The notes under the pieces are model-generated. The model was given only the letters and a program-made list of their open reading frames with translations, was not told the origin of the DNA and did not search any database. A DNA stretch of 64,000 nt from positions 3,100,001 through 3,164,000 of the forward strand of contig JAFEKR010000003.1 of the NCBI GenBank assembly GCA_019022495.1. Direction: 5' to 3'. The position numbers were made by a program, and so were the translations under genes. Position 1 is the stretch's first letter. Every line of letters begins with the position of its first letter. This DNA comes from Epichloe hybrida (Eukaryota; Ascomycota; Sordariomycetes; Hypocreales; Clavicipitaceae). Shown here in pieces: positions 10,872-22,695 of the stretch.

Positions 10872-12832
10872 ATGTCTACAGTCGCGGACGAGCTGCTCAA
10901 CGACTTTGGAAGCTCAGGGGACGAGGCGGAGGAGAACGAGAATGATGGCTTAATACACGATGAAACGCATCAGAACGGAGACCGCGACGCTATGGACGTT
11001 GACGGTGAGACCGACGAGCTCGATGATGCTGCCGAAGGTGGTGAAATGAAGGATGCAGAGGACACGGAGGCGACCAAGGCAAAAGTCGAGAAGATGCAGC
11101 TCGGCGCAGTTAAAGATGTCCGCAGCGTGGCCAGCTTGATGGCAACATTGGAGCCAGTATTGGAGGTTGGTTCCTCCCTCTCACCCCCCCTCTTTTCCCC
11201 CCGTGAAAGCGGAAGCGACGTCAGTATCATCATGTTTCCAATAAAAGACGATTCGTTTACATTCGAATACAAGATAAGAGCACACAGAGCCCTGACAATA
11301 CGGACCCTCCGAATATAGAAAATTGCGCACTACCGATCCCAAGCATCTACGCAGACGAGCAATGTCGGCAACATCGAAGACCACCCTGAATATCACCTCC
11401 TGACACAGTCCAACAGTCTGTCGACCATGATTGACGGAGAAGTCGCCTTGGTACACAAGTTTATCCGCGACCACTACTCGACGCGATTTCCCCAACTCGA
11501 GCGACTTGTCACAACGCCGCTGGAATACGCCAAGGTGGTGTCCATCATCGGCAACGGACCGATGGACTCGGAAAGCATCAAGGCTCTGCAGACATCCACA
11601 AATAACCCGATGAGCATGGGCCTCAAGGCCGTCTTGGATGGGCCATCACTCATGGTCGTCACAGTGGAAGCAACAACGTCAAAGGGCCATGAACTCGGCG
11701 CAGAGGCTCTCGGCACAGTGCGCCAGGCATGCGCCATGATGGTGTCGTTGCACAAGGCCAAGCAAACCTTGGCAGAATACGTCCAGTCACGCATGAACAT
11801 CTTTGCGCCAAACCTGACGGCACTGATTGGATCTCTGACAGCCGCCCAGCTGTTGAACGCGGCTGGCGGCTTAACTGGATTATCAAAGACGCCGGCCTGC
11901 AACATTCCCTCATGGGATCGAAGAAGAGGCAGGCTGGTTTAGCAACCAACATTGGCGTTCGGCAACAGGGATATATTTACAACTCGGAGATGATTCGTGG
12001 CATTCCCAACGACTTGAAGAAACAAGCCATGAGAATCGTCGCCGCCAAGCTAGTCCTGGCCGCACGAGTAGATCGCATACACTCCACGCCCGACGGTACC
12101 ACAGGCGACCAGCTCAAGTCGCAATGTCTGGAACGACTGGAGAAGCTCACTGAGCCACCGCCCAACAAGGGCCAACGGGCTCTCCCAGTCCCCGGCGACA
12201 AGCCGTCCCGGAAGCGGGGAGGTCGCCGTGCCAGGAAAGCCAAGGAAGCTGTAGCCATGACGGAACTACGCAAGGCCCAGAACAGAATGGCATTTGGCAA
12301 AGAAGAGAAAGAAGTAGGATACGGGACAGGCGAAGGCACCATCGGCATGGGCATGGTCGGACAGCAAAACGACGGCCGCATCCGAAACGTCCAGATCGAC
12401 CAGCGCACACGAGCAAAGCTCAGCGCCAAGAGCAAAGGCTGGGGAGGAGCCAGTTCTGTCGGCGGCGGCGCTGCCTCGTCCATCGGGGGGTTCGGCCAAA
12501 CACCAGGCAGTATCGATCTTCGCGGAAAAGGGCTCCGGGCGTCTGGTGTCGGAAGCACCCTTGGGCCTGCCACGGGCGCCGGCACGGCCTCATCACTGGC
12601 CTTTACACCTGTTCAAGGCCTGGAACTCGTCGACCCAAAGGTCCAGGCGGAACTCAATAAGAAGCGCGAGGCGGAAGAAGATCGATGGTTCAAGGGCGGC
12701 ACCTTTACTCAGGTTGGGGGGTCATCATCTACCAATGGTGGCTTCAATGTGCCTGATTTGCCGGCAGCAAAGAGGGTTGACACAGGGTCTACCAAGATGG
12801 CTCCTCCGCCGCGGCCGCGGCCGCGCAAATGA
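10872..12832 (+). CDS. prp31: U4/U6 snRNP protein Prp31, one frame break
   Basis: Prp31 bridges U4/U6 and U5 in the tri-snRNP. Exon 1 is 10872-11165 (acidic N-terminus ending ATLEPVLE). The intron 11166-11318 has GTTGGT and ATATAG borders, and exon 2 resumes with KIAHYRSQ. The NOSIC-type region and Nop domain follow (IGNGPMDSESIKAL, MNIFAPNLTALIGS, GLTGLSKTPACNIPS). At about 11910-11914 the frame must move back one base, consistent with one missing base between TCA and TGG. The downstream frame then carries GSKKRQAGLATNIGVRQQG, GKLKSQ-like segments, and the Prp31 C-terminal region with RKRGGRRARK, MAFGKEEKEVGYGTGEG and a basic PRPRPRK end. About 550 residues in total. Without correction the protein would stop at 11940-11942 and lose its C-terminal third. 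Prp31 is essential in most fungi, so a sequence error is likelier than loss. Confidence 0.93.
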
Positions 12833-15800
12833 TGAAAACACACGAAGCGACAGGCAATGCTTTCATTCAATACAAGGCTCACAGGAATGGCAGAATCACA
12901 GATGATCAAGGCGGCCAAAGTTGGCATCTTTGGGGAAGAAGCAACAACATGTTTGAAAGAAAGGGACGCGACCAAGTAGTATATATGCCTTCCGAGTTCC
13001 TTCACATGACAAAATTTGCTTCTACAAAGAGTCAAAGACACAAATTATTACCTACCTCGACCATGGCGCCGCCACCACGGCTTCCAAGATGCAGAGCCCC
13101 CCCACCCCCTCCCCCCCCCTCTCAACCTACCCTACAGGCGCCTACCCGGCACCAAACATGTAAATTATCAATCAGCACAGCGCCTGCAGCAAGATGGCGC
13201 ATGATGAGAAACCCGGAGAGGGCGGGAATTGGAGGCAAGGATGGGAGAACCAATGGCGTTTTGGTCCGATGAATTGTTCCAGATGGGTTCAGCAATTAGT
13301 TCTGTTCATAGCACGCAGCGCACGAAGTACACGTGCTGTAATGTGTATGTGGTCTATCGGGTACAACAAACAAATGTTCATGGCGAAATTTCACAATGCC
13401 ATTGCGTGCTAGGACGGCACAAATGGTATTTAAGTAAAAGGCCCAGCGCAATGGCAATGTTTGGGGGCCCATGCAATACAGCGTGTCCGCCGGCATGGCT
13501 ATCTGCTCAATACCCCCGTCTGTCAATCCCGTCGTACAGATGGCTAAGCTGCGTTTCCTGTTCCTGCCATGTACTTTGAGAAAATCCCCCATCTCGATGA
13601 ACTCAAGATTCCCAGGGAGTGTGGTGGCACGGACTGACCTGACCATCTTTGGTTACTGGGAGAAGTTGGAAAAAAAAAAAAAAAGGTAAGAAAATTTCCC
13701 CCAAAAAAGAAGGGCGGAGGATCGTGGATTCCAAAGCACGTGAATCAACTTTCATCCATGCGTACTACGATGTTTATCTACGATTGGCGACGGGTACCTT
13801 GCCTGTCCATCATGGATGGCTCCCAAACAAAAGAATGCAAGTGCGCTTGCTTGCTTGCTTTTTTTCTTTCCCATCTGCGCCTGTGCGTGCCAAAAGGACA
13901 TTGCAAACAAACGAATAACACTCACGGGTTGCCAAACCGACTAGAATTTCTTTTCAACCCTTCTTTGACCTGCCCCCCCAGGGTGACTTTCCTAGCGGCG
14001 CTGTTTTGTTGCAGGTACGTGTTGACATTCCAGTGCTGGGGGGGCAGATCTCGATCCTCCACGTTTCTTTTCTTGCTTTCCGCCCCCCCCCCCTCCCCTT
14101 TCTTTGTTAGTGCGCTCTGTTTCCGATGAGTTTGCGCGCGACTTTGGTCAGATGCCAGGGGGCCCGAGGTGTGCTAAGTCGTGTGTTTGCAGATCAGGGT
14201 GCTCAATCGTGGATTAAGCGGTTGATCGCGATGAGGGGGGGAGCCGGCGCTACTTCTTTTCTACCTTGTCTAGCAGTTGGTCCGGGGGTTCATGCTAATT
14301 TTTATTATTATTACCGAAATCAGACCCCTTCTTTGTTTTGTGCTCGTGGTAAATCGGGCGTCAGATGTGTTGCGGTAGGTTTTGTTCTCCTGAAGAAGAC
14401 ATGAACAACATGTGCTCTTCTTGGTTGATCGAGTATAATGGTTTTCTTGAGAAGAAAAAGAAAAAAAAAAAAAAAAAAAAAGGAAAAGGAATTGCTTTAC
14501 TGGTTCATATGCTGTCACTGTCAGACCCTATCGTAGTTACCCTCTCCCCTTTCCCGCAATGGCTAACCGTGTCGTGTGTGAGACGTGTGAGACGCCTACT
14601 AGCTAGGAGCATGCATGTACGTCCAATCTTTGGAAATAGAGTCCCCGACTCCCTGGCACGACGAATTCATGTCGCGGCGGCTACTCACAGGACGCGCACA
14701 CTGCATGATGCTAACCTCCTTGCTTGTTCTTTGCCCACTTGACCGCTCCTCCCGTGAGGTGATTACCCAAAATGGAGACAACACAGTCTCACCACATCGA
14801 GATCGATATCTGCCTCTCTGGCGAGCTAGCGAATGTGGAAGGATGGATGACCTTACTTCACACCCCGACCCCGGCCCCGGCCTGGCGGTTGCTCTGCTGA
14901 CGCTGGCCGACGACGGCGCGCTGTTTGTTGTCTGTTGTCTGCTTTGTCAAGGGCCCAAGGCCCTCGGAATGAGGTTGCTGCCAAAAAAAAAAAAAAAAAA
15001 AAACCCCGAACAAGGCAAGCGAACAGAGACAGGGAAGAAGGACTCGCTCTGATGTCATTGACAGAGAGGAGAGACAGGGGGGTGTGTGTGTGGTCCCAAC
15101 ATGCCAAGTCCATCGAACTTTGTCCAGCAATATCATCCATCATCCATCATGCGCTTGTTCGTCATTTCCACGCCGCCCTACTCGCTGTTTGTGTGAACAC
15201 TGAAATTGCAACATGGACATTGTTCGCCCTGGACCCTTGCTATTCAGATCGTCAGGGTCGCTCATGCCTCATGCCTCATGCCTCATCCTTGGTTGCACTT
15301 GTCAGCCTCGGATCTTGTAAATGTCCGCAGCACCCCGTAGATGTGTATGTAGGCATTCCAGTGTGGCGGAAGCGACTAAGAAGGTGGGCAATCTCATATA
15401 CCTCCTATTATACCTAAAACAGGCGAACATGCGAACATGCGAACAGGCGAACAGCCGGTGAGTCCATGAGCCAGCCCATGGTGCACGCACACATAGTATG
15501 TGAGAGCACATATGATTATTAAGCTCGGATTTGTTGTATTCCATCTCTAATAAAACACGCATCATAAAACACGCATCTTCTCATGTATTTCGTCCCACTT
15601 TTAGGAAACCATCCGAGGAAAATGACATCGAAAGTGGGAATAGTTGCTCTTGGCTAGCATCAGCATCCATTTCGCAACCGAATTGCCGGGACCTCTCAGC
15701 CTTTCTGGTCTTCTTTTCTTTTTCTGCATCGTGACAGGGGCGTGACAGGGGAATGACAGGGCCAGCAAGCAGTCCAACCACCCCTATAGAAGAATTGAGT

Positions 15801-17005
15801 AAAATTATCTCTTTCCAGGCCAGGCCAGGGCACCGGTTATTAGAAGAAGTCGTCAGAAGTCGCCTCCGAGGGGGAGGGGGTGTCGACACGGTCGGTGTCC
15901 ATTCCCCATGCTTGTCCCGAAAGAGCATGGCAGAAACTGATGACGTCGTTCTGAATCTGACAGCTTTCGGATCTAATCAAGTTGATGCGATGTTGCTGGC
16001 TAATAATAATGCGTAGGAAACATGCGTGGCAGTAGTCTGTGTTGTTGGGGGGAACTGTCTTGTCTCGCGCCCTGTCGTGTTCGTGTTTCGAATCGCAGAG
16101 TACCCTGGAATTCCATGGCATGTAATCATCATATCCCATGCCTTTCTTGATGAATGATGCCGTCCACATCCACATGGCAAGCGCACACGCACATGCATCC
16201 GGGGAGTCCGCACGGAGAATGGAGAGCACTCCGCACTCCGCATCCAACGTTCCAAAAGCAGGCGGCGCGTGTGAGAATTGAGGCAGTTGGTTTGGGGTGG
16301 AGCTCGCCGATGTGGGGGGCTGAGAGAAATCTGAAATCTCCGGCCCTCCAGCCCACCAGCCCTCCAGGGTAAGTGGATCCAGGGTAGAGAGCTTCATCGA
16401 TGACACAGCAAACCGTCGATCCTGGCGCTTGATCAAGTCAGTCCTTCCTCTACATATGTATCAGTATGATGTTGCAGGTTCTGCGACGCCCATGCCGGCG
16501 GTCGACCCTGGCCACGGGAAATATTCTACTCTCACTTCCCCAGTGCAAAGAACCAGCAGTTATGCATGCACGCAACACGTATTTCTGTGTTGTAGTGTGT
16601 TGTATCGTGCTTTGTAACATGTACTAGGGCACCAGGCGTGGCGGGGCCGGCCATGACGTCTACCATGGTTCGGTTCACACGTCGAGAAATCACCAATACC
16701 TCATAATTGCGTAATGTGCATGCGATGACCCTGCCAGCGCCCCAAAAGCTCCGGCTTGCTGTCCGACAGTCGAAAACGGAGTCTGCTCGAAAGAAAGAAT
16801 ACATGTAGAAGAGCCATTTTGCATTTTGTGCAATCGATGTGGTCGAGAAGCGGGGAAGAAAACAAACGCATGTTGGATAACATGGTCTTTGTGCAATTTG
16901 CATCTTGGACGCTATGTACAATGTACATGTAGTACGTCCGTAGAAGTTGTGTAGGATGGATGCACTGCAGGGCTGACGAAGCAAACCCGAAGTGGGAAGG
17001 TGGTG

Positions 17006-17050
17006 TGGGCGGATGTGAGCAGGTGTGGGCAGGTGTGGGCAGGTGTGGGC
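17006..17050. repeat. Short tandem repeat, GTGGGCAGGT unit
   Basis: Four tandem, near-identical 10-bp units (GTGTGGGCAG) inside the gene-poor region. Confidence 0.8.
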
Positions 17051-17286
17051 AAAAGTTTAGGACGGACCAAGTACCCCGAAGAGAGCGCCCCCAGCCGGCA
17101 AGGTTTTTCGATCTGTCCGATTATTGGACGATGCTTTCTAACCGACCCTGGACCCTGGCACGACCCTGGATTTCCCCCCTCTGACCGTCGTCCGCTGCTC
17201 CCGTTCCCTGCCTGTCCTGACGAAAATTCTCTTTCGGCGATTCCGCGTCGCGCCCACCAACATAGTACGTACGTACGTATATTATA

Positions 17287-17558
17287 TCATACGTCCGTAC
17301 ATATGATATGTACGTGTATTCTACGTTCCACTGAGGTGATTACGACGCCGCGCCGGCAGTCGGTCACAGCATATGTAATCCACAGAGGGGCGAGCCAATT
17401 CATTTCTTCAAGTGTCAGCGTGTCACCGTGGTTGTCGACAGCAAGCTCGTCCGCTGGCGCAAAGTCGGGGAAGTCGATGAACATCGCAAGGGTTTCTTTT
17501 CCAATGTCGATGGCATGTCGAGAGCATCATTGCTATTGCTCGCCATGAAAGTGGTTTA
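17287..17558 (-). other. Possible small coding remnant, unrecognised
   Basis: One frame (17484-17287) reads MFIDFPDFAPADELAV..., then LTLEEMNWLAPLWITYAV, a non-repetitive and protein-like composition. An overlapping frame upstream starts MASNSNDALDMPS at 17546. The two would join only with a one-base shift. I recognise no family. It may be a decayed or erroneous small gene, or chance. Confidence 0.2.
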
Positions 17559-19256
17559 CAACTGGATGTGCTGGCATCACGATTGGACCAATTCCCCAAC
17601 CCAAGCGAGCTCTCTTGGCCCTTCCGTGCACTTTGAGCAGAGTGGGGGCGTTGCGGGGCCAATGCTGGCTTTGAGTGGTCGCGGGCTCGACTCCGAACAG
17701 CCAGGCCAAGGCAGTGAATTATTACGTCACGGATCGGACCTGGCCAAAAGGGACTTCTGGGGGCGGTTTGAGGGTCGTGTCTCCTAGGTTTCGCTCTATC
17801 GCCCGCAGGGTCAGGGCGACTGCACGCCTCTGTCTGAAGAAACAGTGGCTGCGATCGAGATTTTGGTGGTGAGATCAATCATCGGGGTCGCGCGAGTACA
17901 CAAGTACATACATACATGAAGCCAAGGTCCGAAGCTTTTCGCTGTCAGTGGAAAGGGGGGTGCGTGTGTGGTGTGGGTCCGTCTGCCTGCTCTGTCTGTC
18001 AAGGGGCTGTCGATGGGCCAAACGCCAAAGGCAAGACAAGCACCCCCCCCGATCCCAGCCCCACCAGCCGTCCGTCCCTTGTCCTTCGTACCAAATAATA
18101 TGTTACAAAGGGGAGAAATGCTCGTCAATAAACAATGGCGTGTCTGATTATACTGGCCAAAACGAGCCGCCGTTGACGAGCGACAGGCCTGATTGACCAA
18201 CCAATCGCGTGCGCGAGCCCTTTGTACCGCAATACATGTACAACTCCATTCCTTTGCTCATATTTGGTCGTTTGGCACCGATTATCCATCTTCCATCTAG
18301 CTCTATGTAGACTCTGCACAGAGCACGATATGGTCAAAACATTAAACTGCCTGCGGGGTACAGCGTTTTGAGTTTGAGTAGGAAGAAAAGTTTGGTTAAA
18401 GTCTATATCTCATCATCCATCTATCACCAATAGCATTAAATACCATTGGGAGCGGATGGCCGGGTGGGGCGGCTGCAGAGACTGTGTTCTCTCCGACCTC
18501 TGTTTTCATTATTAGTCATATGACATGATAACGCGAACTTCGAAGGGACAGTTATTACACGAATATGTGCACGCCAACGTGAGAAAGACGCATCTTGGCA
18601 CTCACTCATATGGGTCGGCACTGCGATCAAACGGGTGCTTGCTGCCCATACGGAAGAGATGGTTGGAGTTGTCTATCAAACTTGTTCGTCTCTCCCGCTA
18701 CGTCCGTAGACTTCGACAATACATATGCCCACGCGGAGATACGTACATCGTGCGAAACAAACCGCCGGGGGGGGCACCCAAGGGTGATGGTGGTACGACT
18801 GCCGCTCGCAAAGCACCGTGGCTCGCTGCATTGGCATGGCAGATGGGGATGTTGTTGATTCATGGGGATATTGCTATGGGGTTTCCAACGGGTGGTGCAC
18901 CCGCTTGTGCGCCCTGCTGCTTGTGCCTTGTCGTGATTTACATAGAATCAGGAGGTGACTGGTCGGAAAAAAAAAAAGTTTTCGATGGAGACGATAGTAA
19001 GTACGGATCCGTAGAACAGCTCTCTTTGGCTTCGGCTTGGCTTGAGAGGGGTGAAGAGAGAGAAGAGAGAGACAGCAGCTCCTTTTGGGAGGGTCGGGGA
19101 GGAGGGGTGGGATGCAGAATGGAGCCTGCCAGCCGGGTTACTCACTGACTCAAACTCACTGTATGTACTCCGTACTGTCCCTCATTTTCTCACCCTCATT
19201 TTCTCACACCCCCTCCCGCCCTCCCTCCTCCTCCCCGTTAATATGAGTCGCTAAGC

Positions 19257-19320
19257 GGGAGGGGCAGGAGGGGCAGCAGGGCAGCAGGGCAGCAGGGCAG
19301 CAGGGCAGGAGGGCAGCGAG
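19257..19320. repeat. GC-rich tandem repeat, GGGCAGCA unit
   Basis: Roughly six copies of an 8-bp GGGCAGCA/GGGCAGGA unit in the upstream region of the C2H2 gene. Confidence 0.8.
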
Positions 19321-19433
19321 GGTAGCGGCTGCTTGGGCCCTGCTGAGCATTGAAGCTACTGGGGCCCTGGAAGCAGCGCTAGGCCATGGCAGATGGCAGA
19401 TGGCAGGGTTCTTCGCATGCAGCTCAGCTAGCT

Positions 19434-19487
19434 CCCAGACACTCCCAGACACTCCCAGACAGACACTGACAGACACTGACACTGGAC
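19434..19487. repeat. Tandem repeats ACTCCCAGAC and ACTGACAGAC
   Basis: Three ACTCCCAGAC units run directly into shorter ACACTGACAG units. They lie about 0.7 kb upstream of the C2H2 start codon. Confidence 0.75.
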
Positions 19488-20149
19488 AGGTTCCTCGCCG
19501 TCATTCTTCGATCACCTCGATCTGGCTGGGTTGCTCGAGTGCAATGGGGTTTCATTCGCAACACGTCCGGATTGCTCAAAACTCGATCCCTCCCTCCCAT
19601 CCATTTGTGTTGCCCGTGTTCGACGCTGCCTATCTTTCTTTTCTTCTGCCTTCCCGCCCGAAGAGAAAAACTACCTGAATCCTGGTATACCACCCAATCT
19701 CTGGCACTTTCACAACCTCACTTCCAAATTTCCATTTCCATTTCCATTTCCTCAGCCAGCAGCCAGCAGCCAGCAGCCAGCTGTATACACCTTGACCTTG
19801 ACCTTGACAGACCAAGTCCAGGTCCAATCAAAACACAGTCCTCGTCCATGACAAAAAGGCACACGCCCTCAGCTCTTGTCTCCGTCCCTGCTGTCTGCCC
19901 AAAGCACCTCTCTCGCCCTTGAACTCGCTTCACTCCCGATAACAACACTTTTGCCTGCTCACATTGCAACGGCCGACCCTGAGCTCAAGACGATCACCGC
20001 CACCCGCAGTCCAACCAACCAATCTCCGCCCCATTCGCTTCTTGAAACCGCTCGCCTCATAGCTCAACGCGCCTTGCACTCGACGCCGTTTTGCCTTGCC
20101 ACCGCCCTCCTCAACCAATTCACACACACACACAACACAAACAAGCGCA

Positions 20150-21076
20150 ATGGAAGCCAGAAATGCCGCGGGTCGCCGCGTCTCGCTTCTCAACGATGAC
20201 AGCGTCAGCCAAGAAAAGTCTCACATGCACCACCACCAACAGCAGCTCCCACTCGGCTTTCCAACCACCACCGGCCACGTCCTCTCTCGCCCCTATCCCA
20301 GCCCGCGCAGCAGCAGCTCGTCCCCAATCACCCCCGAGCTCTTGCGGTCGGATTCTTATGATTCTCAAATGAGCAACGACGCCGTTTCTCCCCTGACTCC
20401 CTCAGTCGATTACGCCTACCCACGAGGAGTTCTCTACGGCACCGAGCTTCCTCCCAAGCGCCCCGCCTACGTTGACAGCAGTCGAGCAACATCGTATGAT
20501 GACGATACGCCCGCCGCCGCTGCATCTAGTACCTCTGACCGTCCCGCCAAGCGATACCCTTGCCGCTACAGAGACACGCATGGCTGCGAAAAGACGTTTA
20601 CCACATCCGGCCACGCCTCGCGGCACTCCAAGATTCACACCGCCGAAAAGGCAGTCCAATGTACGTATCCTGGCTGCCAGAAGAAGTTCACCCGAGCCGA
20701 CAATATGAAACAACACCTGGAGACGCACTACAAGGATAAGAGCCGGTCATCGGCCAGCCAGCGCGCTCAAAAGGCCGCTCTGGCTGATGCTCGTCGACAC
20801 TCACCACCTCGTCGCAGCCGCTCCTCCACATCCACCACATCCACCACCACGACGAGCAGTGTTGGCAGCAATCGCGATGCCATGCAATGGGAGTCGGATG
20901 TATATGCTGCCTCAAGTCGACCCTCACTACCCTCACCGGCAGCTGCTAGCTCCTGGGACATGCGCACCAGCAACCTTCCCATTCTGAACCGACCTGCGGC
21001 GGTGAGATCACCAAGTAGCGGCCTCGACGCCCTTGCCATGGCTGTAGCTTGTCAAGAAGGCACCTCGCGGGCTTGA
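20150..21076 (+). CDS. C2H2 zinc-finger transcription factor (Nrg1-like fingers)
   Basis: A single exon of 308 residues from ATG 20150, preceded by a CAC-rich leader. An in-frame upstream extension to 20096 reads through leader sequence and was not used. Residues 1-135 are Ser/Pro/His/Gln-rich. Two adjacent fingers follow. The first has C-x7-C-x12-H-x3-H (GCEKTFTTSGHASRHSKIH) and the second C-x4-C-x12-H-x3-H (CTYPGCQKKFTRADNMKQH). The FTTSGH..RH.(R/K)IH and ..RxDNxxQH signatures are those I associate with Nrg1/Nrg2-type repressors of yeast and related regulators in moulds. The basic Ser/Thr-rich C-terminus (RRHSPPRRSRSS, then STTSTTTT) is low complexity. It should act in the nucleus. Target genes cannot be read from the sequence. 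The wide x7 spacing in finger 1 is unusual. Confidence 0.88.
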   Translation: MEARNAAGRRVSLLNDDSVSQEKSHMHHHQQQLPLGFPTTTGHVLSRPYPSPRSSSSSPITPELLRSDSYDSQMSNDAVSPLTPSVDYAYPRGVLYGTELPPKRPAYVDSSRATSYDDDTPAAAASSTSDRPAKRYPCRYRDTHGCEKTFTTSGHASRHSKIHTAEKAVQCTYPGCQKKFTRADNMKQHLETHYKDKSRSSASQRAQKAALADARRHSPPRRSRSSTSTTSTTTTSSVGSNRDAMQWESDVYAASSRPSLPSPAAASSWDMRTSNLPILNRPAAVRSPSSGLDALAMAVACQEGTSRA

Positions 21077-22695
21077 AGACGTCTCTTGCCAAACACTTCA
21101 CATGTGCCCATATTACAAAAAAAAAGAACGGATCTGTTCGGTAATGCTTAATCGTGCGCTTGACACTGTCATGTTGCGCAGCAGAACCTGCACAACTCGT
21201 TTCAACACCAACTAACCGCTCTTCCCGCCGCTTCACCAAAATTTGGGAAGAGAAGTTGGGAATAAATCATCACCTGGCTTTTGATTTATCTATTTTCTCA
21301 TCACCACCACCGACCGTTTTTACTCACACATGGCATCGTTCAATGCGGCGTTTATTCATGTTATTCTCAGGCGCGGTTCTGCATTGCTAATCCCTGCTTA
21401 ATTTTTTTTTCTTTACTTACACAACGGCGCTATCTTGTGTCGATGCAGCTCATCTGTAATCACACATTGGGAATGATTCGGGTTCTATACATATTCGGGA
21501 GGGCTTCTACACGATTGTATGCACCCTCATGAAATGCATTATCGGTCAACTCCCCATTGGGGGTTGTTGGGCAAAGGTACGCCTTGTCAAGACCAATCCC
21601 AGTCATGGTGCACGAGAGTTATTTCTTGTTCATATTTCTTCTTGTTGGAGGGGTTATCTAGATACATTCTCGGTCCAGACAGACCAAGGGAATCGGGCAA
21701 GGGAACAAGCACAGGGACAAGGTTCGTGTCTCTTACGAGAACGGAATGGAATGGAATGGAATGGAAATGAAAACCGGGTATTTCAACCCAGAGAGCTGGG
21801 GTGCCACGGGCATGGGAAGCACGTTGCACGGTCCATTGGACCGAAGGTGCTCGCTCTCGCTCTCTATCTAGTAGAGAGGAAGACTTGGGTAGTCAACGAT
21901 ACCACTTTTTTTGTTTTCAACAATTCATATGACTGCCACTGACTGGTGACTGGTGAAGGACTGTGAGCTTCGCACACGTGAGTGATGGCATGTACCGTAC
22001 CACCGCTTCGTCTGTTAACCACGCACGATGGACGACCTGGGGGGGGCGCATCTGTGACCTGTCTGCATTGTTTGCCTACACTACGGAGTACTAGTCAAGC
22101 AATCCATCCGTATAGGCAAGCAACGTTGTGATATATCGGATACCTTGTTTGTCTTGTTATCAAACAGCCGATTTCATAATACTCGGTTCGATTCATTCGA
22201 TTCATTCATCAAATCAATCCGCAGGGGGGTAGAGGTCCGTCCTCAAGCTAGCAGATAGGCTCATTGCCCCCCTCGCCCCCCTCGCCCCCTTTCACCGGAT
22301 ATTGCCTGCTTGTGATGTGATGATGCGGGTGATATGGAATTCCTTGCGAACTTGACGTCTTTATTGCTCATACAGTCGTGTACTACAGACGTTCTCTATA
22401 CCGAGCAACGTTGTGCTCATAACTAGTGTATTCCGCTTATGCTATACGTATTGCATGCTTGTCTAATCCATGTCTACTACACCCGTGCTGGGTGGTGTTT
22501 TACTCTCCTGATTTTTCCGCGTGCCATGTATCATGATGCCCGTGTATATTCCAACTCCGCCCATGTGTAAAGTCTATAGGGAGAAAAAAAAAAAAGAGAG
22601 AGAGAGAAAAACGGAACAAAATCAAGTATTTTTTCGGTCCAAGACAAAAACGTCATTTTAAAATAGCCCGGCGATAAAAAGGCGCTTAACATAGA
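21077..22695. other. Intergenic, no gene seen
   Basis: 1.6 kb between convergent genes. It includes a GGAAT-type pentanucleotide run at 21746-21770, a TACGGAGTAC palindrome at 22082-22091, and A/AG simple sequence at 22585-22608. No coding region is recognised. Confidence 0.55.

Larger units (their letters stand above)
12833..20149. other. 7.3-kb gene-poor region with simple repeats
   Basis: No recognisable conserved gene on either strand. The stretch is rich in homopolymers (A-runs at 13670-13684, 14461-14481, 14983-15003), short tandem repeats and TACGTA-type palindromes (17265-17320). The last ~600 bp are pyrimidine/CA-rich and look like the 5' leader and promoter of the C2H2 gene at 20150. 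Open frames at 15840-16436 (minus) and 18525-19148 (plus) are long but have no recognisable domain and are not called. One small minus-strand candidate is listed separately. Confidence 0.55.

Noticed and set aside
11977..12585. 202-codon minus-strand frame inside prp31
   Set aside because: Antisense shadow; the plus strand carries clear Prp31 C-terminal sequence.
15840..16436. 198-codon minus-strand frame
   Set aside because: No recognisable motif, no introns, ordinary for GC-balanced intergenic DNA; kept out for lack of support.
18525..19148. 207-codon plus-strand frame
   Set aside because: Composition tracks local repeats (Gly/Glu-rich end from GA-rich DNA); no domain.
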